Below, one piece after another: positions 44,057 through 55,620 of a stretch of DNA of 64,000 nt. The DNA comes from Theocolax elegans. Its lineage: Eukaryota > Arthropoda > Insecta > Hymenoptera > Cerocephalidae. Under the pieces are notes generated by a model that saw nothing but the letters and a program-made list of their open reading frames with translations, was not told the DNA's origin and ran no database searches. The stretch's first letter is position 1, and each line of letters starts with the position of its first letter. The DNA lies in the NCBI GenBank assembly GCA_026168455.1, contig CM047431.1, positions 731,783 to 795,782 on the forward strand, given 5' to 3'. A program made the position numbers and the translations under genes.

Positions 44057-47000
44057 GAGAATCGAACTCTTGGTTACAAAAGACAATTTGGAAGTGATGA
44101 GAGAAATATGAGAGATGCGCAAACAAAATTCCAGAGGCAAGCTTAAAATCGGAGGGAGCGGGATGCGTAGATATTAAAACGGGAAATAATAGAATTTTAA
44201 CCTTAAATAATGTGATTTGCGCGGAATCATTGTCGGAAAATTATGCTATCCTTAGGAAAACCTGTAGACAAGGGACTAGGCATTTATTTGGATAATAAGA
44301 GAGTAGAGATATTTGATCCCATTTCGAATTAAACTTTTCTGACTGAAATATACGAGAAACCATACTGGTTGATTAAAGTCGAAATAGAAAAGCGAAGCGA
44401 TACTTTAAAATCAAGTTCTGAAAAATTCAATTGTACACCAATTGCGTACCTTCTAACCAGAAGCAAAATTAAACAGACTCCTGATGTAAAAATTAAATGA
44501 AATCCAAGGAATTGAATCCCAGTCGGAAATTAAGAATAAAAGTGACGTGTTGAAAGTCGGTTCAAGCTTTGAAACAACAGTGACAGATAGAAAACTGCAT
44601 AACCTTAACGAAATAACTGTAAACACTGATGAAAAAAAAAATGAGATGTGAAAAGGAAATTAATTGCGACACAGATTTACCTGTCCAATCAAATAAGTCA
44701 ATGTTATGTCATGTGAGAATGGGTCATGCCTTTTTAAATTATCTGAGAAACTTGCAGAAGAGATTTCCTGATTTTAAGGAATTGAGTGATGTGAAATTTG
44801 ATAATTCCGTGCTTGAATGCGAAGTGTGTAGAATGATTAAAGTGAACAGATTGCCTTTCAATGAGACGAGGATGAGAGCATAGTCCTGATACTCCTTAGC
44901 ACAATGGAGTGGCTGAGAGATTCAATCAGACTATTCAGAAGAAAGTGAGAGCGCTAATGTTTGATTCAAAATTTCCAGAAAATATGTGGGACATGGTTTT
45001 GGGTACTGCTGTTTATGCTTACAATATAACTCCGCACAAGTCAAATGAGATGGTTTCTCTTTTGGAAAAATTCAACCCAAATTATACCGTGAATTTAAAA
45101 CAATTTAGGCGTTTTGGTTGCATGGCTTATGTAAAGATTCAGAGGAAAATAGGTCCCAAGTTTAGACAGATTGCAATCCCAAGTTTTCTTGTGGATACAA
45201 AGCCACCGATTATGTCTTGTTCAAACCAGATGAGAATAGATTTTATGAAATTCGAGATGTGAGATTCAATGAAAAAATTGTTTTTGGTGACAGATTCACA
45301 AAGAATCAAATACAAGACTGGGACAATAATTTTGAAAAGGTAAACACGAGAAGTGGTTCTTGAATTATGAGAAAGATGTGTCGAGAGAATCTGAGGAAGT
45401 AATAAGAAAGGAGGGAGTAGAAAAGAGAAAGAGAGGTCGCCCGAGGAAATTACAAGCGAAAGAAAGCGAAATAGAAAAAGAACAAATATTAAGTAATCCA
45501 AAATATCATGCACTGCTAGTAAAAATTAACTGTGACCCACAATCATATAGAGAGGCGATGAATTCAAAAGACAAAGAAAATTGGTTGTCTGCAATTCAGA
45601 GTGAATTGGACTCAATGAATAAAAATGAAGTATGGGAGCTGGTAGAACGAACTGAAATTATGAGAGGCGAAAATAAACCGAATATAATAGATTCTAGGAA
45701 GATCTTGAAGAAAAAGATGGAAAAAGAAGGGACGTGTAAATATAAAGCGAGACTTGTTATAAGAGGTTTTAAGGATAGAAATGAATATGCTTTGGTTGAA
45801 ACATTCGCACCTGCTTCGAGATTAACCTTGATAAGATCGGTTCTAGCTATCATTAATAAATATGATTTGGACGTATATCAAATGGACGTGAAAACCGCTT
45901 TCTTGAACGGAACTATAAGCGAAGAGATATACATGGAATTGCCAGAAGGCATGAATGTGACGAGCAAAGAGAAGCGTGAGAAGGTCTGTAAATTGAAGAA
46001 AGCGTTGTACGAGTTAAAAATCAGTCCGAAACGTTGGAATGAAAGGTTTACGGAAGCCGCTAATAAAATAGGTTTACATACTCATGATAGTGAACCATGC
46101 TTATTTATTTGGCGAGAGGTGAATAAAATTTTGTTTTAAGTTTTTGTATGTTGATGACATGTTAATTGCTAGCAACGATAAAGTCCGACTAAGCGAGGTG
46201 AAAACTAAATCAAAATCAGAATTTGAAATGACTGATCTAGGAGAACCGAAGTGCTTTCTAGGAATTAAGATTTTACGGGATAGAGTGAATAAAACGTTGA
46301 CATTGTCACAAGAAAGCTATATATTAAAATTGTTACAGAGATTTGGGTTTGGTGAGATGCATCCGCAAATGCAGGACGCGATCGCGAAGAGAATGAGACA
46401 GAATCGGAATACAAAAGTGACGAATTCAAACTGAATGTTCCCTATAGAGAAGCCGTGGGTTCATTATTGTATCTAGCAAATGTGACGCGTCCTGATATCA
46501 CTTATGCAGTAAATATTGTCGGTAAGCATCGAATAAATCCGAATGAGGACGATTGGGAAATGATAAAAGGATTTTTGGTATTTAAAGGGAAGTGTGTCCT
46601 TGGGTCTAAAATATACTGGTGCTACTGATGATATTCTGACCTATTCTGATGCAAGTTTTGCCGATTGTACAATAGTTTGACAACTAGTGGTTTGTAATCA
46701 AATTGTTTGGAGATGCGGTGTCTTGAAAGACACACAAGCAATTATGTGTCGCATTATTTAACTGTCAAGCTGAGTATATAGCAATGAGCGAGGCGTGTCA
46801 ATATAAAATTTCGTTGTTAAATTCTCTCAAATTGATTCTAATTGATGACTTTAAACCTATGATTCTGTGGTGCGACAATAAGGCGGCTGGTGCAGCCACC
46901 CAAATGACAGGTAGCAATAAGTTGCTACATATGATTGAAATTAAAGAACATTATGTAAGAGAAAGTGTTAAAATGGATTTTGTTAAAGTGATGTGGGTTA

Positions 47001-47089
47001 AGTCTAAAGAACAACTTGCTGATATATTTACGAAGCCGTTGGATTTTGATTTACTTAATAAACTAACCTTCAAGATAATAAATGGATAA
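44057..47089 (+). pseudogene. pol: Copia Pol, fragmented
   Basis: Pieces in different frames follow the Copia order. There is a protease-to-integrase junction near 44130-44400. The integrase zinc segment (CHVRMGHAFLNYL...ECEVCRM) is at 44629-44883. The first part of the integrase core is deleted, and the tail resumes at [15 protein letters not shown] (44909). RT is at 45360-46139, with KARLVIRGFKDR and MDVKTAFLNG, broken by a TAA at 46137-46139 just before the catalytic YVDDM (46147). RNase H is at 46784-47089 with MSEACQ, CDNKAA and LADIFTKPL. The deletion and stops mean no active enzyme. Confidence 0.85.
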
Positions 47090-47176
47090 AGATATGCGTA
47101 TATATTATGCTTAATATGTGTGATTTGTATTTCTTTTAGGAAACAGTAAGTGATTGCAGGTCCGATCGGGAGGGAG

Positions 47177-47426
47177 TGATGGAATTGCGATCGGCCCTTA
47201 GGTCGAGGTCCCCCTCTACTCATTATACCGTTGCGACACACGGTGTTAGTCGGAGGACTAACACTCCCTACTCAGCTACCGATCTGTGTTGATCGTTTCG
47301 GCGCGTCCGCGAGATATGGATTATATTGCTTTGTACTTTTATTGTTTTACTATTTTATATTAAATAACGATAAAGTAAAGTGTAGTGAGGCGTGTTTTTA
47401 TTGCTGCCACCACCCATCATCCATCA
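47177..47426 (+). repeat. Copia 3' LTR
   Basis: 250 bp, differing from the 5' LTR at about eight positions; it is preceded by the GGGAGGGAG purine tract. Confidence 0.92.
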
Positions 47427-47577
47427 GAAATATAAGATTTTAGTCAATATTTTCTAAGCACAATAATTTGGTTATTCAGTATCACTATTCGTAAAATATT
47501 CTATTATAGTTGATAATTTCAGAATGAATCTTAAACAGTATTTTAAAAATATATTTATGTTTTATACAAATTCTTAC

Positions 47578-47730
47578 CTATCATTACGCGAGCAGGCACT
47601 GCATTCCATTCTAACCAAAAAGTTATAAAAGAACTAGTGACGAGTATGATACCAGGAATAAATACAGTTGTAAAGTAAAATGCTCTATCCCTTGTAAATA
47701 TTAAATCTACTTTTAGACAGCTATAATTAC
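47578..47730 (-). CDS. Exon of a Cys-loop anion channel (end of ligand domain and TM1)
   Basis: A 153-nt exon lies between an acceptor (ATTTCAG, plus 47731 onward) and a donor GTAAGA (plus 47572-47577). It completes a Gly codon from the previous exon and encodes NYSCLKVDLIFTRDRAFYFT, then the first membrane helix with its conserved Pro (FIPGIILV), then WNAVPARVMIG. The Pro-Ala-Arg motif at the foot of TM2 marks anion-selective members of the family (GluCl, pHCl, glycine-receptor-like), so it is a ligand-gated chloride channel subunit of the plasma membrane. The TM2-TM4 exons should lie at lower coordinates and were not found here. The exact subunit cannot be told from this part. Confidence 0.85.
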
Positions 47731-48471
47731 CTGAAATATTACAGTTTAAAAATTATATTATTTATATACTAATAAAATAAAGAAGAAATTTCTTAACTCT
47801 TATAAAATACATTTTTATCGGTAGTCGCTATAAAAAGTATTATACGTCAAACGCAACGATTTACCTACTGTAAAAGATTCGCGCGGCGAATGCGGGAGCA
47901 AAAGAGAAGAAAAGAAAGGTAAGGTCGAATGTAAGCTTTTCAATGCGCGCAGGAACAGGTGTTATACGCGGAAAAATACGGAAAAAATATTGCAGTTTTC
48001 CTTTTACTTTTCATTTAATTATCAGCATAAGTAAGGCTGGCCACATGTGAGGCGCAATCACCGCTTTAAAGAGAATTAAATACAAAGATCATGAATTGAA
48101 AATATATAAGAACTTGAAAATTCTATCTGTGAATCGTGAACAATAATCTGAGTATCTATTTAATTAATGTAACTTTTATACCTTAATAAAACAATTCATC
48201 AAGATGCTGAATTAGGAAAATCAATGCTTTAAATACTGCGAATCTGGCAGATGAAACGTTGCGCACGTAAATAAATAAATAGGATTTATTTATTATTGAC
48301 CCTCAACAATCGACAATTTACTAATTCAACAATGGAGGGTGAAAATTACAAATAAAAAATAGTAATTATTCGGAAAAATTAGTTAACAATAATTAGTTTG
48401 TATCTGCTAAAGATGCCATTAATATTATTTATAAAAATGCACATTAAATAAAGTATAATTAAAAAACATAC

Positions 48472-48612
48472 CTCTCCAACTAGCTTTAATTGGACATACA
48501 ATAGTTTGATTCTGAATCAAGTAAGCATTCAATGTTGTTAAGCTTGGACTTTTGCGTAACGTATCCTCGTCATTTTTCCATACGTAGGTGATGGCTGTTT
48601 GTTCGTAAGAAA
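48472..48612 (-). CDS. Exon of the same Cys-loop channel (extracellular domain)
   Basis: A 141-nt exon with acceptor TTCTAG and donor GTATGT. It encodes SYEQTAITYVWKND, then SLTTLNAYLIQNQTIVCPIK, then SWRG, which fit the extracellular beta-strands ahead of the SCLKV segment of the next exon. The phase matches exactly: this exon ends with one base (G) and the next supplies GT. The intron between them is 741 nt. Upstream exons were not found between here and the LTR-like repeats. Confidence 0.82.
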
Positions 48613-49094
48613 CTAGAATAATAAAATGTATGTTTTAAAATAAAAAATAAAATCGATTTTACTAAATAAGCAATGTGTTATTTAACAAATTTTTATCAAA
48701 CTATACATTTCATCTTTAATTATAGTAGTATAAACAAATTTCTTTTTTATTTAACTGGGAATCGAATCCGAAACTGCTGAATACGAGTCTACCTTCTATC
48801 CCATTCCCACGAATGATTTATCAATTCATTTTCATTGCCGATGTCTTGGACGTTTTAAATCCATCTAATTCAAAGCTATACATCTTCTATATATTATACA
48901 ACAATATTCGTTATACCTATGGCGATAATTATCTAAATAATAAAATTTTAATTATTTGTTTTGAATCGCTGTAACTCTACTGTGTCTTATTGGAATCAAG
49001 CTCTAAAAATTTGGCTCTGCTCTTATCATGTTTTCCAACACTTTCATACTATTTTTCATGATTTAAAAAAATAGTTGAATATATATATATATAT
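48613..49094. other. AT-rich intronic or intergenic DNA
   Basis: 48755-48815 has a weak tRNA-like stretch on the minus strand (GGATTCGATTCCC as box B, no convincing box A), possibly a SINE remnant. Otherwise nothing is recognised. Confidence 0.3.
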
Positions 49095-50580
49095 TGTAAC
49101 GCTGCACTAGGGATCAGGGTGCAGGTTAATAATTATCTGTAAGTTATATAAAAGATTTATTAAAATACGGATATAATCTCTATGCAGGGGTGTGCGCCAG
49201 CCGCGTTGATTCGCAACAAATACCGATTACTCTCGGGTAATCGTAGCAGAAAATATGACGTACGCAATACAAATGCCGGCCCGATATGTGGCCGGATTAC
49301 GGAGTATACCCGGATACGGTGTAGGGGAGAAAGGGGAAGGACGGGAAGGAACGGAATGCTCGCACGCACTATTTACGGTAAACGGCGGTACCGTCGGCAG
49401 CTAGAGGTAATCAATTCACCAACCTTTACTGCAAAGCCGGGACGCTTGATCGGGAAGTATTCCTCTCTCTCTATCTCACTCTCTATCTCTAAATCGCACT
49501 AAATCGCTATTCGCAGCTGATTCGTTGTCGTCGAGTCGACCGACCGTAGAGCTCTGGCTCTCGGCGTGTTCGAGAGCCGCGATCGTACCGCGCGCCTGCG
49601 CAGTACGTACTTGTACGCGGCACCTTGATCTCGCATCGCGCGAGCGAGTCGAGTACCGCTGTATTCAGGCTGTAGCGGTGCAAGTCGGCTGTATGGTGTA
49701 TGGTGATCTGGCGCTGTTTACGTCTCGGAGATGCGATATTACTTCCTTCCAGGTAACTAGGAACTCGTTCCTCTTGCGTTCTTCAACTAATTTGTGCGGT
49801 GTGAGTTTTAGGTACGAAACTCACCCGCCGCCGCTTCGCTGCTCGGGGCTGACTCACCCCTCTCTCCTCGACGACGTCAACCTCGGTTACTGATTTCCGC
49901 TCCGTCTACAGCTCCAGATAACTATTTCGTCGTGAGGTTTACGCCATTATGCTTATTTGTATATCTGCTTATTATAAGGTCTGCTATACACGTTGTTTGT
50001 GTGCAGCATCCTAACCTCAATGTGTCCTATGCTGCTCCTTGTACAGCTATAGTGATTATATACAGCTGTACATGTATTTCCTTTATCTTTGTCTTCTGCC
50101 TATTGCTGCGTATCCTCTTCCTGGTTCCTTACCCTCTTAATGCGTATTTGCTCTCATTAAGTAACTTATTTACAGCTGTATTTTGGTTGGCGTTGGAGGT
50201 TCTCCTGTTTCCTGCCTGGATACTGCCTCATCACCTTGACTGCTGTCCTGTGAGGCTACGGAGGGTCCTGGAGGCTTCCTGGTGATTGCCTCCCTTAGTA
50301 TCCTGCCTGCAGTGTCAGACCCGGAGGAGACTATTGATATTCTCTGAGCTCGCCCAAGGTCCTCATCGCCAAGACCACCTTAGTGTTTATGTGCCGTGCT
50401 TGGGAAAGGGTTTTAGTATGTGAGGGTAAGTAGGATTTAGCTGATGTGCGGGTAGGTAGCTAGGGAAAGGTATATGGGTAGGTAGGTGTAGCTAGGGACT
50501 CGTATAGCTTGTACGGGTAGGTAGGTGTTCGCCAGGGGTTCGGTAGCTGTCATTTGACATGTGCAAAGCACATTGTCGCA
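49095..50580 (+). mobile_element. LTR-like repeat family, copy E
   Basis: It runs from TGTAACG to TTGTCGCA and is flanked by ATAT on both sides. It has the 5' hairpin CTGCAC/GTGCAG, a GTGCGCCAGCCGCG motif, donor-like CAG|GTAAC at 49752 and acceptor-like TTTACAG at 50175. The 3' hairpin is GACATGTGC/GCACATTGTC. It is closest to copy A through most of its length. Confidence 0.8.
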
Positions 50581-50771
50581 ATATATATTATACTATTATT
50601 TTTATATTTACCTAAACTTTCAAATAACAAAATTACATCTTATAACTCTATAACTTTATATACTTGAAATCTTTTCCTAATAATTAATAATGATAAAACA
50701 AAATAAATCTGAAGTTTGTGACCATCCAGTCTATTTATGTATAGACATATACTACGTGTATCGGTCAAATA

Positions 50772-50835
50772 TAATATTGCATAACGGTTAGGCGCTTGAC
50801 AGTAAACTCAAACTTGCAGGGTTCGAATATCAATA
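50772..50835 (+). ncRNA. tRNA-like fragment, possible SINE head
   Basis: TAACGGTTAGGCGC resembles box A and GGGTTCGAATATC resembles box B, with suitable spacing, inside the AT-rich gap between copies E and F. The acceptor stem does not pair, so it is not a functional tRNA. Confidence 0.4.
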
Positions 50836-50921
50836 AGTGATAAAATGTTTTTATTCGATACAATTTATTTATTTATTAAATAAATTAGTTGTGAATATAA
50901 AATTCATAAAATTTTATAATT

Positions 50922-52358
50922 TGTAACGCTGCACTGGGGATCAGGGTGCAGGTTATTAATTAATTTAAGCAAGTTAAAAATAAAGATTTATTAAAAACAC
51001 AGGTACAAACTAATTTGCCGGGGGTGGGCGCCAGCCGCGCTGACTCGCGACGAAATAACGATAACGCGCGAGTTATCGTAGCAGAAAATATTATACCTGC
51101 AATACGACCGCCGGCCCAATACATGACCGGATTACGGAGTATACTCGGATACGCTGTGGGGGAGGAAGTGAAAGGATGGGAACGAAAAGGGAGGCTTGCA
51201 CGCACAATATACGGTACAAGGCGGTACCGTCAGCAGAGAGAGATATTTAATTCACCAACCTTTACGGGAGAATTCGGGGCGCTTGATCGGGAAGGTGTTT
51301 CTCTCTATCTATCTCACTCTTTATCTCACTCGTACTCGATATCGCTTCTATAGCTTTTTCGCTGTCTTCGGTGTTCTCCTGTCAATCGACCGTAGAGCTC
51401 TGGTTCTCGGTGTTCTCAAGAGCCGCGATCGTACTGCACGCCTGCGCAGTACGTACTTGCACGCGGTACATCGTTCTCGCATCCAGCGAGCGAGTCGATT
51501 GCCGCTGTATTCAGGCTGTAGTGGTGCAAGTCGGCTGTATGGTGTATGGTGACCTGGTGATGTTTACGTCTCGGAGATGCGGTATAACTTCCTTCCAAGT
51601 AACAATTAACTCGTTCCATCTGTATTCTTCAGCTAATTAGTATGGTGTGAGTTTCAGGCTCGAAGCTCACCCGCCGCTGCATTGCTGCCCGGAGCCGACT
51701 CAATTCTGTTCTCCCGACGACGTCAAACCAAGGGGACCGATAGCTGCTCTTCACACAGCTCCAGGTAATTGTCTAGTTAAGGGGACTACGCTAGTAAGCG
51801 TATTCCTTTAGTTTATGGTTTAAGAGGTTTGCTGTACACGTTATTTATGTATAGCAACCTAACCTCATTCTGTCCTATACTGTTCCTTGTACAGCTGTAT
51901 GTAAACATTACATGTATTTCCTTTATCTTTTTCCCTTGGATACAGCTGTATATCCTCTTCCTTGTTCCTCATCCTCTTGCTGCATACTTGTACTAATTAT
52001 ATTGCTCTTTTACAGCTGTATACTTGTTGGCGTTGGAGGTTTCTTAGCGTTCCGCCTGGATGGTGCCTCTTCGCCTATTCTACTCTCCAGTGGAGCCAAG
52101 GAGGGTCGTCGACGCTTCCTTATTTATAGCCTCCTTGCTTCATCTGCTTGGCGGTGTCAAACCCGGAGGAGCCTATCTGATGCTGACCGAGCTCGTCCAG
52201 GGCCTTCAACGCCAGGACCACCCTAGTGATTCGGCTGCTTATGTGTGCTGTGCTTGGGATAGGGTTTTAGTCTGTGAGGGTAGGTAGGGCTTATTTACTG
52301 TGCGGGTAGGTAGGTGTAGGGAAAGATATATGGGTTCGATAGCTTGTAACTTGTCACA
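50922..52358 (+). mobile_element. LTR-like repeat family, copy F
   Basis: It runs from TGTAACG to TTGTCACA and is flanked by AATT on both sides, 341 bp downstream of copy E in the same orientation. It has the 5' hairpin, GGGCGCCAGCCGCG and donor- and acceptor-like sites (about 51765 and 52017). The 3' hairpin is lost: the end reads AGCTTGTAACTTGTCACA. Confidence 0.8.
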
Positions 52359-52624
52359 AATTTTATTTTATTTTTTATTATATTATATGAACAAGTTTCA
52401 GCTCATTCGGAGCAATTTTGAAGATTTTATCAATTATTGTTGACTATTATTAATACATCATAGCAAATTATATTTGTTGTTATAATTATATATTAAAATG
52501 TTTAAGCATTAATAATTGGAATTAATAATAATAATTAACAATTAAATTAATAGTAATTAGATTTGTAGCATTAAGATTACATTAGTAATATGTGAATATA
52601 TTCGCATGATTTGATTGATTTGAC
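52359..52624. other. AT-rich spacer
   Basis: It is low-complexity A/T with ATTAATAATT-type repeats. No feature is seen. Confidence 0.5.
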
Positions 52625-53125
52625 TCACAAGAAGAGGTCACACCCTCTGGGAAACGGTTCCTTGCCAAACTCTAGGATATGGTTTCAGCTATAAAAATAT
52701 GAGGAATGTCAGAGTTTCAGTGTCCAATGCCCTCTCTTACGATAGATATAAGCAAATGATGAAGAATTTCGGCGAAAATACCCTAGAGTTTGAATGCTTA
52801 TAACTCGGAAGCAATTAAAGATGTACATATAAACTAAATTTGAAAAAAAGCTGAGGTTGAGTAGATATGTTTTGAAAAAAAGGTAGCTCAAATATTTTAA
52901 TATAGTCAAAAGTTATGGGAGAAATAAGAATTAGACAAAATTTTGCCCTAAAAATATCATTGAATTGTAACTCTAAATTTTCGATAAAATTTTGGCTAAT
53001 TCTTATTTATCCCATAACTTTTGACCATGTTAAGATATTAAAGCTTTTTTTTTTCAAAACGTATCTACTTGATCTCAGCTATCTTTTAAAATTTAGTTAA
53101 ATTTACATCTTTAATTGTTTCCGAA
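52625..53125. mobile_element. Fold-back element, right arm truncated
   Basis: The left arm starts ACAAGAAGAGGTCACACC and shares the GGGAAACGG block with the 7.9-kb fold-back. Inverted copies of TAACTCGGAAGCAATTAAAG and the CATAACTTTTGAC region lie around a short loop near 52960. The right arm stops near 53125, so the outer third is missing. Confidence 0.6.
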
Positions 53126-54030
53126 TCATTGGTACTGTCCGGGTATTCCCTTACTTCGGGCTCTTCCTTGGACGACCTCTACCACGCTTCTGTTCTAATT
53201 CTCTCAATTTTCATTAATCTCAAAATCTGACGGAATTGAATAATTTTATTGAGAGCTTCTCACGCGATCAAAAATCGTATTTTCCTGCACCTCGTTGCTG
53301 CGCGAGAGCCGCGGGAGGGGGGGGGACCAACGGCCTCGCCGTCTTCGCGCTTCCCCCTCTCCTTTTTTCTTTCTCGCGCACATAATAATTACTTTTATAT
53401 TTTTACTTATATCTTTTACCCTGATCCAAGGGTATAAAAACGTCATACCCGAAGTAAAATTTAACGCTCTATCTTTTGGTGCAAGCCGTTTTTCTCTAGA
53501 CTCCACCATTCTCGAGATATAAGTGAAACTATAATTAAAATTGTTTTTTCTTTTAGACCCCTGGACTAGGGATTTACCTAATATCCAAAATGCAGCCGTT
53601 TCTATGACGAAGTCGATTTCAGGCTTATTTTTACTGGACTAAGTATATGAAATTATGATTTCAAAATTGAAATAAAAGATTCAAGTGGTTTTTAATAATA
53701 ATGATTTAAGTCAATTATTGAAAATGAAAAATTTAAATTGTAAATTAAATAATTTAAAATTAATTATTACTATTCAAGGGTAACTTTTAGGTCGATGTAA
53801 ATACAAGTTTCGCATAAATCTAGCCGATAATCAAAACAAGGAAAAAGGGGTTCAAGAAAATTACAATTACAAAATGAAGCTTTTATTATTGAAAAAGTAA
53901 ACGGATATATATTTTTTCAGAATGTGGCACATCTGAAGGAAAGGTACAATTATTATAAAATAAAAATAATTATTTTAACTATGCATACATATTTACTTAA
54001 AATTAAAGTTAATATAAGTATAATAATTAT
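53126..54030. other. Unassigned DNA with a GC-rich patch
   Basis: 53250-53370 is GC-rich within AT-rich sequence. On the minus strand near 53150-53200 a short frame reads RGRGRPRKSPK before a stop, AT-hook-like, but an upstream stop leaves fewer than 20 codons. I do not call a gene. Confidence 0.35.
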
Positions 54031-54297
54031 AAAGTTCTTTTTTTTAAACTATGCCTACTTGATCTCAACTGTTTAATAGATTTGAGTTTGAGTATGTGCG
54101 TCTATTTCTTTCCGAGTTATTGGCGATTAAGCTAAAACATATTTTTTTCACAATTTTTCGTTAACTGCGTATAATTGTCGTCAATCAGCCTATGAGACTG
54201 AATGTCATATGAATTCTTTCATATTTAGGTACCAGAAAACAGCTCTCAAAGTTGCAACGAAATCCGTTTCCCGGAAGGTGGAACCCCTCCTTGTTAA
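54031..54297. mobile_element. Half of a fold-back element, sister of 14.7-15.0 kb
   Basis: It is near-identical over its length to the half-element ending at 15021, including the CCCGGAAGGTGGAACCCC and CCTTGTTA end. Confidence 0.6.
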
Positions 54298-54865
54298 TGA
54301 TTCTGGAGTTTATGTATTTAAAGGTGCATTTTGAGTGGATTGCGCGGATATTGATTCAATCGATGCAGTTGATTTAATATCTTTCTCTTTCGTTTTCTTG
54401 TGCAAGTCGTAAACAACCTAAAAATAAGTGTATATGAATTATAATAAGATTAAAAACTACATTATTACAAATATTTTAATTAAAAGTTTGATTTGATGTT
54501 TTTTATTAAATTTATTTTTATTCTACAATAAAAATGAAAAATTAAGAAGATGTCAACTTCTATTGGAGTTAGTAAGAACTTTACCTGAAACTTTCAAGGT
54601 ACTTTGAGAAAATGAGTATACGACTAGAAAAATAAATACATATTTTTTTATTATTTAGGTTATATTTACTTACAACTAGAAAAACTGAAAGATATTGGCC
54701 TAAATAAATACAAATTACATATTATTATAAAGCTATTTAGAAGTTGTTATTTTGAAATCCTACATTGTTAAGTTAAGAAAATGTCAACATTGTTATATCG
54801 CCTCCGATCCGTGCGGACGCAGAGACCTCTAACGCTATGGCTTGTTACGTTATGAATTTGTTGGT

Positions 54866-54881
54866 GGCCCTGAAAAGGGCC
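54866..54881 (-). terminator. Histone-type 3' stem-loop
   Basis: The minus strand reads CAAACGGCCCTTTTCAGGG then CCACCAA: a 6-bp perfect stem, TTTC loop, A-rich 5' flank and ACCA 3' flank, matching the replication-dependent histone mRNA consensus. It lies 22 nt after the stop of the 217-codon ORF, the usual place in histone genes. In such genes SLBP binds it and the mRNA is cut downstream without a poly(A) tail. Confidence 0.75.
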
Positions 54882-54903
54882 GTTTGATGGTGGTGTTGCC
54901 AGA

Positions 54904-55557
54904 TTAAGGGCTGGCCGTGTGTGATCGCTGCGGAGAACGGGCCTTCGGGCGATAATGCAGTCGTCGTAAAGCACGCCGCCTGCTGGCGTCTCGACACCGG
55001 GGAGCGACCGAGTGGACAAGGGCCGCCTTCCGGGGTGCAGGTGGTTCCGGGAGATTAAATAACCGACGTCTCGAGGCTGCTAACCTCCGCGGGTCGCGCA
55101 GCTCCGTTAGGATAGTCCTTGTCTTCTCAGGTCGGTTGCGTGGTGTCTCGGCCACAGGGGAGTGGGCAGGAGGAGGCCGTGGTGGTGCCGGCCGGGTTGC
55201 CTTCCGCGTGGTAACTTCGCCCTCGAACCACGAGTCGTCGTCAGAGGAGGGGTGGAGGTCCAAGATTGGCTCGTTTTCCTCGTCGCTGTCGCGAGTAGCG
55301 TGGACGGCCCGTTCAATGTGGAATGGACCCGAGGAGTCCCCTACGATAGCTCGCCTTCGGCCTCCTTTTATCACGATGATATTGCGGCAGACCGAAGGCA
55401 GGGGTGGCGGCGTGGATTCTCTTGGGTCCGGTTCGTTGGGTTTCCAGCCCGGTGGTGGGGTAGCGGGCACGAGTCGGTAGCGACGCCTTCTGTTTCGCTT
55501 TAGGCGTTGAGCCTCTGAGCGTCGTCGCGGCTTCTTGAAGCTAGCGGTCGGTTCCAT
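54904..55557 (-). CDS. 217-residue Arg/Pro-rich protein with histone-like gene layout
   Basis: One exon starts at ATG 55557 in a strong context (CCAACCATGG). Residues 1-30 are very basic (FKKPRRRSEAQRLKRNRRRR). Pro-rich segments follow, then an acidic patch (DSDEENE and SSDDDSW, about residues 92-112), a second Pro/Arg-rich part and a basic tail. There is no signal peptide, membrane helix or family I recognise. Upstream lie an initiator, a TATA box and a CTCF-type motif; downstream lies a histone-type stem-loop. The composition suggests a nuclear or nucleic-acid-binding protein. It could be a host histone-like gene, or an accessory ORF of a mobile element, since the neighbourhood is repeat-rich. 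A truncated copy lies at 56664-56972. Confidence 0.55.
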   Translation of the reverse strand: MEPTASFKKPRRRSEAQRLKRNRRRRYRLVPATPPPGWKPNEPDPRESTPPPLPSVCRNIIVIKGGRRRAIVGDSSGPFHIERAVHATRDSDEENEPILDLHPSSDDDSWFEGEVTTRKATRPAPPRPPPAHSPVAETPRNRPEKTRTILTELRDPRRLAASRRRLFNLPEPPAPRKAALVHSVAPRCRDASRRRALRRLHYRPKARSPQRSHTASP

Positions 55558-55568
55558 GGTTGGGAAGC

Positions 55569-55603
55569 GAATGAACGATTTATTCGTTCGTCCGCCTTAT
55601 ATA
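55569..55603 (-). promoter_or_regulatory. TATA box and initiator
   Basis: The minus strand has TATATAAGG (plus 55595-55603) and TCATTC (plus 55569-55574), matching the arthropod initiator, with about 31 bp from the TATA start to the initiator A. The implied 5' UTR is only about 15 nt. The pair is duplicated at 56984-57018. Confidence 0.7.
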
Positions 55604-55620
55604 GCCGGGAGGGCGGTGCC

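Larger units (their letters stand above)
40702..47426 (+). mobile_element. Ty1/Copia retrotransposon, full-length but decayed
   Basis: Two 250-bp LTRs (40702-40951 and 47177-47426) begin TGATGG and end CCATCA and are flanked by the 5-bp duplication GAAAT (40697-40701 and 47427-47431). The primer site GGTTATCGGCCCA follows the 5' LTR, and a purine tract GGGAGGGAG precedes the 3' LTR. The order Gag, protease, integrase, RT, RNase H is that of Copia. Frames are broken in many places. I count about 8 differences between LTRs by eye, near 3 percent. Confidence 0.93.

Noticed and set aside
50772..50835. Functional tRNA gene between copies E and F
   Set aside because: Only box-like matches; no acceptor-stem pairing and no anticodon arm.
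53150..53215. AT-hook-like peptide RGRGRPRKSPK on the minus strand
   Set aside because: Fewer than 20 codons after an in-frame stop, with no convincing splice acceptor. Similar basic runs arise by chance.
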